A stretch of 7,477 nucleotides of DNA from Rhizobium sp. Q54 (GTDB lineage Bacteria > Pseudomonadota > Alphaproteobacteria > Rhizobiales > Beijerinckiaceae): assembly GCA_945903655.1 (NCBI GenBank), contig CAMDOY010000170.1, positions 1 to 7,477 on the forward strand. Direction: 5' to 3'. The first letter of the stretch is position 1, and every line of letters starts with the position of its first letter. This document shows, piece by piece, positions 1-6,357 of the stretch. Position numbers and translations under genes: made by a program. Under the pieces are notes generated by a model. The model made no database searches and was not told the DNA's origin. It was given only the letters and a program-made list of their open reading frames with translations.

Positions 1-150
1 ATTGGACAGGGTGGAGTGCTGGTGCAGGATGTTGAGATTGAGCTGGTTCGGCCACCAGTCCTTGTTGGACCGGCCGGTGTGTGTCGTATTCGACGGGGCC
101 CCGTGCATCACCGGGCACTTGCCCAAGCTGGTCGGCTTGCTGTCATCCAT
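1..150 (-). CDS. katG: Catalase-peroxidase KatG, N-terminal 50 residues (cut by left window edge)
   Basis: KatG is a cytoplasmic haem enzyme that destroys hydrogen peroxide by catalase and peroxidase activity. Only the first 50 residues are in the window. They carry two recognisable N-terminal KatG signatures: a GKCPVMHG segment (residues 10-17) and the stretch from DWWPNQLNLN through the following LHQHS (residues 31-46), which matches the family pattern DWWPNQL..LLNQHS. The haem-binding and Met-Tyr-Trp crosslink residues lie beyond the edge and cannot be checked. The start at 150 is supported by a GGAGGG ribosome binding site on the minus strand (158-163), seven bases upstream. oxyR lies upstream on the same strand, with a 393-base regulatory gap containing an OxyR-type inverted repeat, so peroxide induction by OxyR is likely. 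Identification is firm despite the short length. Confidence 0.95.
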   Translation of the reverse strand, partial: MDDSKPTSLGKCPVMHGAPSNTTHTGRSNKDWWPNQLNLNILHQHSTLSN

Positions 151-255
151 TACTTTTCCCTCCATTCAACTGGTTGCGCTGAGTTCGGATATGAGTGACG
201 CTTCAAAAATCCCCTGCGGATTCCGAAAGCCCCTGTCGAGACGAAATCGCCCTGT

Positions 256-284
256 CTTATATGCCTCTGCCTTGCATTATTGAA
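256..284 (-). promoter_or_regulatory. Candidate katG promoter
   Basis: On the minus strand a TTCAAT hexamer (279-284) is followed after 17 bases by TATAAG (256-261), a good -10 match. The weak -35 fits an activator-dependent promoter. The OxyR-type repeat would be centred about 96 bases upstream of the predicted start of transcription, which is further than usual for a class of activator that contacts polymerase near -35. An alternative is the perfect TTGACA at 433-438 with AATCAT (410-415) 17 bases downstream, which would place the repeat inside the transcript. The choice cannot be settled from sequence. Confidence 0.35.
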
Positions 285-333
285 GGGCTCACCGCAAGCG
301 AGATTCATCGTGTTGATCGATGGGCGGGAGCAT

Positions 334-356
334 GACGATAGCTTTGGGCTATCGTC
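334..356. promoter_or_regulatory. Probable OxyR binding site upstream of katG
   Basis: A perfect inverted repeat with nine-base arms (GACGATAGC and GCTATCGTC) around a five-base spacer. Its core reads ATAG-N7-CTAT, the half-site described for OxyR, and it contains the T-N11-A pattern common to LysR-family sites. Only one such element is clear; the flanking half-sites expected for a tetramer at 10-bp spacing are not well conserved. No T-run follows on either strand, which argues against a terminator. It lies 184 bases upstream of the katG start, with oxyR itself as the adjacent upstream gene. Confidence 0.75.
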
Positions 357-543
357 GCTAACGGGCTGACGCTCCGTCAAGCCTCGCCCCCCGCCGACTG
401 ACGACACCTATGATTCTGCCGCGAAGGCCCTTTGTCAAACGCCGCCGGGCATCCCGGACGCGCTATCAGAACTAGCCCCTGCGCCCCAGGGATGGAAATC
501 GGTTTTGCCTGTGAAGATGATCGGCTTGGCCTATGGCGGGCTT

Positions 544-1464
544 TCATCCCAGTCGCCGGACGCAGTCGGGCAGGCTGGCGCATACAATTTCCGCCAATCT
601 TTCCATGGCCTTGCGTCGCGGGGTGCCGCGCCGGAAGACCAATCTCACCTTGCGGGAGGCGTTTTCGCCCTGGATGGGGCGAAAGGCGATCTGGTCCTTC
701 AGCCCCGCCCAGTTCGCCATGGCGAGCCGGGGGGCGAGGGTCAGGCCGTATTTTGCGGCGGTTAGTCGCACCAGGGTCTCCAGGGAGGCCGCGCGCAGGT
801 CCGCCGAGCCCGCCAGAGACGGCTCCGCGCCTTGGTGCGCGCAGAGGTTGAGCGCCTGATCCCTCAGGCAATGGCCGTCGGTCAACAGCAGGAGTTGCCG
901 GGGATCTATGGCGTTCAGGTCGATTTCCGCCTGCTGCGCCAGCGGATCGCCCGTGGGCATGGCGAGCCAGAAGGATTCCTCGAAAAGATCAATTTCCGCC
1001 AGCCGATCCGTACCGGGATCGGTGGCGATCAGGGCGGCGTCGATGCGCCCATCGGACAGGGGCGGCAGGAGGTTGCCGGTGAGATCTTCCACCAGCATGA
1101 GCGGGGCATTGGGCAGGTCTGTGGCGGCGCGCGGCAGGACGAAAGGCATGAGATAGGGCGCCAAGGTGGGGATCACCCCCAGCCTGATGGGGCCTGCGAG
1201 GGGATCGCGGCTCGCCCGGGCGGCGGTCACGATGTCGTTGACTGCGGCCACACAACGTCGCGCGTTCACAAGGATTTGTTCGCCCACCGGCGTCAGCCGC
1301 ACCTGTTTGCCGACCCGCTCGAAGATCGTGACCCCCAGCTCCTCCTCCAGTTTCAGAATCTGGCCAGAGAGCGTGGGCTGGCTGACATGGCAGGCCGTGG
1401 CGGCGCGGCCGAAATGGCCGAGTTCCGCGACGGAGATCACATAGCGCAGGTCGCGCAGGTTCAT
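544..1464 (-). CDS. oxyR: Hydrogen peroxide-sensing LysR-family regulator OxyR
   Basis: A 306-residue transcription factor of normal OxyR length. Residues 1-60 form the winged helix-turn-helix typical of the LysR family (H22-F-G-R-A-A then SQPTLSGQI, residues 33-36 central). Residues 92-300 are the periplasmic-binding-like sensor domain. The redox motif is clear: DGHCLRDQALNLC contains Cys199 and Cys208, the same numbering as the disulfide-forming pair of E. coli OxyR. It is followed by the conserved A-A-S-L-E-T-L at 225-231, and Thr100 in the peroxide-binding loop is present too. Peroxide is expected to oxidise Cys199 and switch DNA binding. The start at 1464 has only a weak ribosome binding site but gives the exact family N-terminus (MNLRDLRY). 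It stands upstream of katG on the same strand, and an inverted repeat with the LysR T-N11-A pattern at 1494-1510 suggests self-control. Confidence 0.95.
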   Translation of the reverse strand: MNLRDLRYVISVAELGHFGRAATACHVSQPTLSGQILKLEEELGVTIFERVGKQVRLTPVGEQILVNARRCVAAVNDIVTAARASRDPLAGPIRLGVIPTLAPYLMPFVLPRAATDLPNAPLMLVEDLTGNLLPPLSDGRIDAALIATDPGTDRLAEIDLFEESFWLAMPTGDPLAQQAEIDLNAIDPRQLLLLTDGHCLRDQALNLCAHQGAEPSLAGSADLRAASLETLVRLTAAKYGLTLAPRLAMANWAGLKDQIAFRPIQGENASRKVRLVFRRGTPRRKAMERLAEIVCASLPDCVRRLG

Positions 1465-1493
1465 TGGGGTCTCGCAGCTAGATAGGCAATCTC

Positions 1494-1510
1494 GATCAAA
1501 CTATTTGATC
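1494..1510. promoter_or_regulatory. LysR-type inverted repeat in front of oxyR (probable autoregulatory site)
   Basis: A perfect inverted repeat with seven-base arms, GATCAAA and TTTGATC in plus orientation, around a three-base spacer. It contains T-N11-A, the LysR-family signature. It begins 30 bases upstream of the oxyR start codon and overlaps the predicted oxyR -10, which suits repression by bound OxyR. It differs in base sequence from the katG-side repeat, so another regulator cannot be excluded. Confidence 0.6.
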
Positions 1511-1526
1511 TGATCGGGATTATCAA
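1498..1526 (-). promoter_or_regulatory. Candidate oxyR promoter
   Basis: On the minus strand TTGATA (1521-1526, five of six matches to the -35 consensus) is followed after 17 bases by TAGTTT (1498-1503, a weak -10). Transcription would start near 1491, giving a leader of about 26 bases. The inverted repeat at 1494-1510 covers the -10 and the predicted start. Confidence 0.4.
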
Positions 1527-1563
1527 TTCTGAGCCTCCGCTCATGTGGGCGTGGGCTGGCGCC

Positions 1564-1592
1564 TTGTGCCGTTGGGGCCGGGCGGTTATAAG
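1564..1592 (+). promoter_or_regulatory. Candidate ndk promoter
   Basis: TTGTGC (1564-1569), a 17-base spacer and TATAAG (1587-1592) lie 38 bases upstream of the ndk start codon, predicting a leader of about 30 bases. The -10 is strong, and the same -35 hexamer and spacing recur in front of the NTF2-like gene. Confidence 0.55.
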
Positions 1593-1629
1593 CGCGCTCC
1601 TTCTCACCACAGAAAGTTCGAGCCCTCCC

Positions 1630-2052
1630 ATGGCGGTTCAGCGCACCTTTTCCATCATCAAGCCCGACGCGACGCGTCGCAACCTCACCGGCGCCGTCAA
1701 CGCCACCATCGAGCAGGCTGGCCTGCGCATCGTCGCCCAGAAGCGCGTGCTCATGACCCGCGCCCAGGCCGAGACCTTCTACGGCGTCCACAAGGAGCGT
1801 CCCTTCTTCGGCGAGCTCGTCGATCAGATGACTGCTGGCCCTGTGGTCGTGCAGGTGCTGGAAGCCGAAGACGCCATCGCCCGCTACCGCGCCGTCATGG
1901 GCGCCACCAACCCGGAGAAGGCCGACGCCGGCACGATCCGCAAGCTCTTCGCCCTCAACATGGGCGAGAACACGGTCCATGGCTCCGACGCCCCCGAGAC
2001 CGCCGCCATCGAAATCGCCCAGTGGTTCTCGGAAAACGAGATCGTCGGCTAA
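1630..2052 (+). CDS. ndk: Nucleoside diphosphate kinase
   Basis: Ndk moves the gamma-phosphate from ATP to other nucleoside diphosphates in the cytoplasm by a ping-pong mechanism through a phosphohistidine. The 140-residue product has normal bacterial length. The family opening RTFSIIKPDA is present with Lys11, and the active-site segment NTVHGSD gives catalytic His117. Other conserved nucleotide-site residues seen are Tyr51, Arg87, Thr93, Arg104 and Asn114. The ATG at 1630 gives the standard MAVQRTFS start; an in-frame upstream ATG at 1543 would add 29 residues foreign to the family and lies upstream of the predicted promoter. No good ribosome binding site is visible. A strong terminator follows 22 bases after the stop codon. 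Confidence 0.97.
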   Translation: MAVQRTFSIIKPDATRRNLTGAVNATIEQAGLRIVAQKRVLMTRAQAETFYGVHKERPFFGELVDQMTAGPVVVQVLEAEDAIARYRAVMGATNPEKADAGTIRKLFALNMGENTVHGSDAPETAAIEIAQWFSENEIVG

Positions 2053-2074
2053 GCTGACATCGCTGGCCTGTTTG

Positions 2075-2110
2075 AAGAGGGGTCGCCCAGCGCGGCCCCT
2101 CTTTTCTTTT
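2075..2110 (+). terminator. Factor-independent terminator after ndk
   Basis: An eight-base perfect stem (AAGAGGGG with CCCCTCTT), a 13-base loop at 2083-2095 and then a T-rich tail ending in TTTTCTTTT. It sits 22 bases past the ndk stop and its tail ends 25 bases before the start of the next gene on the same strand. Confidence 0.85.
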
Positions 2111-2135
2111 GCGCGATGCGCTGCAATGCTGGGCC

Positions 2136-4232
2136 ATGAGCACAGCTGAGATCGACACCGTCCACCGACCCTCCGTCTGCCCGCATGATTGCCCCTCGGC
2201 CTGCGCGCTGGATGTGGAGGTTATCGAGGGCAAGCGCATCGGGCGCATTCGCGGCGCGCAGGACCAGACCTATACGGCTGGCGTCATCTGCGCCAAGGTC
2301 GCCCGCTACGCCGAGCGCATCCATCATCCCGAGCGTTTGCTTTATCCGTTGAAGCGTGTGGGAGCGAAGGGCTCGCGTCAGTTCGAACGCATCTCGTGGG
2401 ATGAGGCGCTCGATCTCATCGCCGAGCGCTTCCTCGCCGCCGAGCGTGAGCATGGGGCGCAGAGCGTCTGGCCCTATTATTATGCGGGCACCATGGGCCG
2501 CGTGATGCGCGACGGGCTCAACCGCCTCACCCATGCGAAGAAATATTCGCGCTTCTATGGGACGATCTGCGTCAACCTCGCCTGGCCCGGGGTCATTGCG
2601 GGGCAAGGTCGGCTCGCCGGTCCCGATCCCCGGGAAATGGCGAAGTCCGATTGCGTGGTGATCTGGGGCACCAATGCGGTTTCCACGCAAGTCAATGTGA
2701 TGACCCACGCCATGCGCGCCCGCAAGGAGCGCGGCGCCAAGATCGTGGTCATCGACATCTATCGCACGCCGACCATGGAACAGGCGGATATGGCCCTGTG
2801 CCTGCGTCCGGGAACCGATGGGGCGCTGGCCTGCGCAGCCATGCATGTGCTGTTTCGCGATGGTCTGGCGGATTGGGATTACCTGCGTCAATACACCGAT
2901 GCGCCCAAGGAATTGCAGGCGCATTTGCAAACGCGCACACCCCAATGGGCCGCAGCTATTACTGGTCTCAGCGTCGCCGAGATCGAGGCCTTCGCGAAGC
3001 TCGTTGGCGAAACAAAGCGCACCTTCTTCCGGCTCGGTTATGGCTTCTCCCGCCAGCGCAATGGCGCGGTGAACATGCATGCGGCCCTGAGCATCGCAGC
3101 CGTCACCGGCGCGTGGAAATATGAAGGCGGCGGCGCCTTTCACAACAACGCGGCGATCTATCACTGGAAGCAGTCCACGTTGGAGGGACGTGAACTCGTC
3201 GATCCCTCCACCCGCGTGCTCGATCAATCGCGCATCGGCGCGATCCTCACCGGCGACCGCGACGCCCTGCAAGGCGGCGGGCCGATCAAGGCCATGCTGA
3301 TCCAGAACACCAATCCCATGTCGGTCGCGCCCGATCAGACCCTGGTGCGACAGGGCTTCGCCCGCGAGGATCTCTTCACCGTCGTGCATGAGCAATTCAT
3401 GACGGAGACGGCGGCCATGGCCGATGTGGTGCTGCCCGCCACCATGTTCCTCGAACATGCCGACATCTATTCGGGCGGCGGCCATCAATATGTGGAATTC
3501 GCCGACAAGCTGATTGATGCGCCGGGCGAATGCCGCACCAATCACGACGTGATCTGCGCCATCGCAAAGCGCGTGGGCGTCACCCATCAAAGCTTCGACA
3601 TGAGCGCGCGCGACCTCGCCGCGATCACCCTGCGCGAGTCCAACCTGCCCGCGCTGGAGGAGTTGGAAAAGAGCAACTGGATCGACGTACAGCCCGACTT
3701 CGAGACCGCGCATTTCCTGAAAGGGTTCGCCTGGCCCGATGGCAAGTTCCGCTTCAAGCCGGATTGGCCCTCGACGCCCTTCGGCAACATAGGTCCGCAG
3801 GGACCCTGGCGCGCACTCCCCAGCTTGCCCGACCATTGGGATGTGCTGGAAAACACCGACGAGGCCCATCCCTTCCGCCTCGCGACCAGCCCGGCGCGCA
3901 GCTTCCTCAACTCCACCTTCAACGAGACGCCATCATCGCGCGCGCGGGAGGGACGGCCCGAGGTGATGATTCACCCTGAGGATGCGCGGCGTCTGGGGAT
4001 CGCCGAAGGAGACGAGGTTTCGATGGGCAATGGGCGCGGCGAAGTGCGCCTGCATGCGCGTTATTTCGATGGATTGCAGGCGGGCGTCCTGATTTCGGAG
4101 GGCATCTGGCCCAACGAGGCTTTCACGGATGGCAAGGGCATCAACACGCTGACCTCAGCTGATTCTCCCGCCCCCTTCGGCGGCGCCGCCTTCCACGACA
4201 ACAAGGTGTGGCTGAAACGCATGGTTTCCTAG
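2136..4232 (+). CDS. Molybdopterin-dependent oxidoreductase, DMSO-reductase superfamily, substrate unknown
   Basis: A 698-residue member of the molybdopterin bis-guanine-dinucleotide (MopB/DMSO reductase) superfamily. An N-terminal 4Fe-4S motif is present as Cys15-x3-Cys19-x3-Cys23-x28-Cys52. The typical RISWDEAL segment follows at 85-92. Cys145, in YGTIC, sits where formate dehydrogenases and acetylene hydratase carry their Cys/SeCys metal ligand (near residue 140), so a cysteine ligand to Mo or W is likely. NTNPM near 390 and DVVLPATMFLEHAD at 430-443 are core family motifs. Residues about 580-695 form the C-terminal dinucleotide-binding domain. No twin-arginine signal is seen, so it is probably cytoplasmic, and no electron-transfer subunit is adjacent. 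The ATG at 2136 is preferred over an in-frame TTG at 2109, which falls inside the terminator tail. It may be a formate- or aldehyde-type dehydrogenase or a reductase; the sequence does not decide. Confidence 0.9.
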   Translation: MSTAEIDTVHRPSVCPHDCPSACALDVEVIEGKRIGRIRGAQDQTYTAGVICAKVARYAERIHHPERLLYPLKRVGAKGSRQFERISWDEALDLIAERFLAAEREHGAQSVWPYYYAGTMGRVMRDGLNRLTHAKKYSRFYGTICVNLAWPGVIAGQGRLAGPDPREMAKSDCVVIWGTNAVSTQVNVMTHAMRARKERGAKIVVIDIYRTPTMEQADMALCLRPGTDGALACAAMHVLFRDGLADWDYLRQYTDAPKELQAHLQTRTPQWAAAITGLSVAEIEAFAKLVGETKRTFFRLGYGFSRQRNGAVNMHAALSIAAVTGAWKYEGGGAFHNNAAIYHWKQSTLEGRELVDPSTRVLDQSRIGAILTGDRDALQGGGPIKAMLIQNTNPMSVAPDQTLVRQGFAREDLFTVVHEQFMTETAAMADVVLPATMFLEHADIYSGGGHQYVEFADKLIDAPGECRTNHDVICAIAKRVGVTHQSFDMSARDLAAITLRESNLPALEELEKSNWIDVQPDFETAHFLKGFAWPDGKFRFKPDWPSTPFGNIGPQGPWRALPSLPDHWDVLENTDEAHPFRLATSPARSFLNSTFNETPSSRAREGRPEVMIHPEDARRLGIAEGDEVSMGNGRGEVRLHARYFDGLQAGVLISEGIWPNEAFTDGKGINTLTSADSPAPFGGAAFHDNKVWLKRMVS

Positions 4233-4338
4233 GGAATCCCGCACGAAGGTCCCTCTGGTTCTTGTGTGGCGCCTTGTTTGGATGGTATCGCCGGGGTGGA
4301 TTGAAGCTTCAGTCTGTTTTTCGTCTCAGGGGGTTTTC

Positions 4339-4677
4339 GTGCGCTCCAAGCTTGCTCTGTTCACAGCTGTCGCTTTCGCCTGCCTCTCCACGGTCGCCCT
4401 TGCGGGCGCACGGCCGCCGGGCGTGCCCTCGGGCTTTGACCGTCCCCCCACCGATGACGAGATGCGCAGCCGCCTGCGCGACATCTGCACCCAGCTTGTC
4501 ATCGCCGATGGCAAGAAGGCGGATGTGGCGGGCCGTCGCTGCGGCTGCTATTCCAAAGGCGTGGTCAAGGCCATGACCCCCGGCGAGCGCGACGAGATGC
4601 GCGTCACGGGCAAGTTCTCGCCCAGCGCCCAGCCCAAGGCCAAGAAATTCATGGCGAGCTGCCGCGTCAGCGGTTGA
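4339..4677 (+). CDS. Small secreted four-cysteine protein of unknown function
   Basis: A 112-residue product that I do not recognise as a named family. It opens with a classical signal peptide: Arg2 and Lys4, a hydrophobic core (L5-V19) and a likely signal peptidase site after A20-L21-A22. Cys15 lies in the hydrophobic core but the surrounding residues do not form a lipobox. The mature part of about 90 residues has four cysteines, Cys50, Cys68, Cys70 (in a C-G-C-Y motif) and Cys108, enough for two disulfides in the periplasm, and is rich in charged residues. A GTG start at 4339 is chosen because AGGGGG (4328-4333) sits five bases upstream and the signal peptide begins there; the longer frame from 4264 adds residues that would bury the signal. 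A weak possible promoter is TTGTGT (4262-4267) with TATCGC 18 bases on. The gene ends at a bidirectional terminator. Confidence 0.8.
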   Translation: MRSKLALFTAVAFACLSTVALAGARPPGVPSGFDRPPTDDEMRSRLRDICTQLVIADGKKADVAGRRCGCYSKGVVKAMTPGERDEMRVTGKFSPSAQPKAKKFMASCRVSG

Positions 4678-4708
4678 GTATCTGCAACGTCTGCGTCGCA
4701 AATAAATC

Positions 4709-4744
4709 AGCGCCCCTGGCTTGGCCAGGGGCGCTTCTGTATTT
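4709..4744. terminator. Bidirectional terminator between convergent genes
   Basis: A perfect 12-base stem (4709-4720 with 4724-4735) and a three-base loop. On the plus strand it is followed by TTCTGTATTT, and on the minus strand by GATTTATTT, so it can end transcription from the secreted-protein gene and from the MetE-like gene that converge here. Confidence 0.85.
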
Positions 4745-4765
4745 GGGGATGGTCGCGCCAGCGAA

Positions 4766-5896
4766 TTACAGGCGCTTGCCCGCGATATCCGCGCCCTCGC
4801 GCAGCGCGCTCAGCTTTTTCCAGGTCACGACCGGATCAATCTTGCCGTAGCCCGCGAAAGTGCCAAAGCCGCAATCGGTGCCAGCGATCATCCGGTCCGC
4901 GCCGACGATAGCGGCGTAGCGCTCGATGCGCTGGGCGATGAGTTCGGGATGCTCCACATAGTTGGAGCAGCTGTCGATGAGGCCGGGCACCAGCACCGTA
5001 TTGTCAGGCAGTTTGGCGTCGCGCCAGACGGTCCATTCGTGTTCATGGCGGGGATTGGCGCCCTCGAACAGAAGCTGTGTTGGACGCGCCTTCAGGATGG
5101 GCCCGATCACCTTTTCCAGGGCTATGTCGTGATCATGGGGGCCTTCGTAATTGCCCCAGCAGATGTGCATGCGCATGCGCTCGGCGGGGATATTGGCGGT
5201 GGCGGCGTTCAGCGCCTCTACATTCTGCTCGGCGCGCTTGAGGAACTCGGATTCGCTCAGTCCCTGAAAGCCCGTATGGGCGGCCATGGCGAGATCGGGC
5301 GCATCAAGCTGCAGGTCAAAGCCCGCCGCGATGATCGCCTCATATTCGGGCCGCATGGCCTCGATGAGATCGGCGAGATAGGCCTCGTGGGTGGGATAAA
5401 ACTGATTTGGCTGGAAGGCCGTGACGAGGCCCGGCGAGGCCGCGTTCATGAATCCGCGAACAGACCGCCCCTCCTTGGCCATGGCCGCGCTGAAGCGGCG
5501 GACATCGTCTTCCACGGGTTTGGAGTCGACCAGTTCCACCTTGCCGATGCAGGCCGCGCGCACGAAGCTCTGGCTGCCCATGATGGCCGCGAGTTTCGTC
5601 CGCAGTTCCGGCAGGTCCGCGAGATCCTTCGCGGGGGTGCGGTCCACATGGCCGCCGAAGCCCGACAGGCGCGCGGTGATATAGGTGGAATAGCCCACCT
5701 TGCCCAATTCGCCATCGCTGACGATGGAGACGCCCGCCTTGATCTGCGCGCGAATGGCGGTCTCGATCTCGGTGGACACCAGGGCGTCAAACGCCGCTTC
5801 GTCGATCTTTTCGCCGTGGTCGCGCTTCAGCAGCAGGGCCGCCAGCTCGGGGGTGCGTGGGAGGCTGCCCACATGGGTCGTGTGAATGAAGGTCAT
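4766..5896 (-). CDS. MetE-like zinc methyl/alkyl-transferase family protein (methionine synthase II / epoxyalkane:CoM transferase type)
   Basis: A 376-residue single-domain protein matching the C-terminal catalytic barrel of cobalamin-independent methionine synthase. Full MetE is about 750 residues; this lacks the N-terminal half. Family features are HVGSLPR at 8-14, SDGELGK at 60-66, LQLDAPDL at 195-202 (compare IDEPAL in MetE) and the zinc set His244-x-Cys246, Glu278 and Cys342 (in GTDCGFG). Zn would activate a thiol for alkyl transfer. Stand-alone members include archaeal-type MetE, epoxyalkane:coenzyme M transferase and many uncharacterised proteins, so the thiol and donor are unknown and a metE name is not justified. 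The ATG at 5896 overlaps the stop of the upstream NTF2-like gene by four bases (ATGA) with no ribosome binding site of its own, which implies translational coupling. Transcription ends at the hairpin at 4709-4735. Confidence 0.88.
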   Translation of the reverse strand: MTFIHTTHVGSLPRTPELAALLLKRDHGEKIDEAAFDALVSTEIETAIRAQIKAGVSIVSDGELGKVGYSTYITARLSGFGGHVDRTPAKDLADLPELRTKLAAIMGSQSFVRAACIGKVELVDSKPVEDDVRRFSAAMAKEGRSVRGFMNAASPGLVTAFQPNQFYPTHEAYLADLIEAMRPEYEAIIAAGFDLQLDAPDLAMAAHTGFQGLSESEFLKRAEQNVEALNAATANIPAERMRMHICWGNYEGPHDHDIALEKVIGPILKARPTQLLFEGANPRHEHEWTVWRDAKLPDNTVLVPGLIDSCSNYVEHPELIAQRIERYAAIVGADRMIAGTDCGFGTFAGYGKIDPVVTWKKLSALREGADIAGKRL

Positions 5897-6315
5897 GGGA
5901 GGGTCACCTTGAGGTCAAGGAATCCGACGCGTTCCGCAAAGCGCCATCCCTCAGGCGTGCGCACGAGCCAGTCGCGAAAGCCGCCGATGAGGGCGGGCGA
6001 GGCGGCGACGGTTTCTCCGGCGGGCGCTGCATAAAGCAGCAGGGTGCAGCGGCTCCTGGCCTCGGTCTCCGAGATCACATCGACGACGATGTTGGTGATG
6101 AGGTGGCAGGACTTGCGCGGCGGGCGGCTGGCGAAGGAGGCGAGGATCGCCGCACGGCCCACAACGGGGTCGCCGCCTGCGGGACGCACGAAGCGCGCGT
6201 CCTCGGTGAACATCGCGGCCGCAGCTTCCCAATCGCCGGAGTCGTTGAGGAGGGCGAATTGCGTCGTCAGGCGCGAAATTTCATGCTCGGCGAGCATGCG
6301 GTCGAGCGGCGTCAT
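5893..6315 (-). CDS. NTF2/SnoaL-like family protein
   Basis: A 140-residue protein with the cone-shaped NTF2-like fold (SnoaL-type). Supporting features are the N-terminal helix pattern ending in L23-N-D-S-G-D-W29, then AAAAMFTEDARFV at 31-43, V52-G-R-A-A-I near 52-57, HLITNIVVDV at 71-80 and the C-terminal GWRFAERVGF at 123-132. Members serve as isomerases, dehydratases, hydrolases, oxygenase beta-type subunits or ligand binders. A specific reaction cannot be assigned. The ATG at 6315 has a GGAGGT ribosome binding site (6324-6329) eight bases upstream. It is the first gene of a two-gene unit with the MetE-like protein, joined by a four-base overlap, so both probably act on one pathway. A promoter at 6393-6421 and an inverted repeat at 6358-6375 precede it. 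Confidence 0.85.
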   Translation of the reverse strand: MTPLDRMLAEHEISRLTTQFALLNDSGDWEAAAAMFTEDARFVRPAGGDPVVGRAAILASFASRPPRKSCHLITNIVVDVISETEARSRCTLLLYAAPAGETVAASPALIGGFRDWLVRTPEGWRFAERVGFLDLKVTLP

Positions 6316-6357
6316 GGCGGATGACCTCCATCAATGGCGATGAAAATGGGCATGTAT

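Larger units (their letters stand above)
151..543. other. Non-coding regulatory region between oxyR and katG
   Basis: These 393 bases hold no convincing gene: open frames here lack family features and mostly run into the oxyR antisense. Structures seen are a 23-base inverted repeat at 334-356 (OxyR-type), a candidate promoter at 256-284, and a perfect TTGACA hexamer on the minus strand at 433-438. Shorter inverted repeats are TGACG-N3-CGTCA at about 366-378, CCGGG-N3-CCCGG at 445-457 and GCTA-N7-TAGC at 462-476. None of the hairpins is followed by a T-run on either strand, so no factor-independent terminator for oxyR is visible and read-through from oxyR into katG is possible. Confidence 0.7.

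Noticed and set aside
334..356. The perfect inverted repeat read as a transcription terminator
   Set aside because: No T-run follows on either strand, and the ATAG-N7-CTAT core fits an OxyR site far better.
377..871. 164-codon minus-strand frame overlapping the oxyR 3' end
   Set aside because: Most of it is a shifted frame of oxyR. The extension into the intergenic region is Pro/Arg/Gly-rich with no motif or ribosome binding site.
1501..1980. 159-codon minus-strand frame opposite ndk
   Set aside because: It is the reverse frame of the highly conserved ndk gene and shows no features of its own.
2049..3869. 606-codon open frame antisense to the molybdoenzyme
   Set aside because: Long antisense frames are common opposite high-GC genes. 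The plus-strand protein has clear catalytic motifs throughout, while this frame has no family features and a His/Gly/Ala-rich composition typical of a shadow.
4302..4311. TGAAGCTTCA palindrome before a T-run as a terminator of the molybdoenzyme gene
   Set aside because: The perfect palindrome leaves no loop for a hairpin and the stem would be too short and AT-rich.
4721..6034. 437-codon plus-strand open frame opposite the MetE-like gene
   Set aside because: It lies opposite a protein with full zinc ligands and a coupled neighbour, runs through the bidirectional terminator and lacks recognisable domains.
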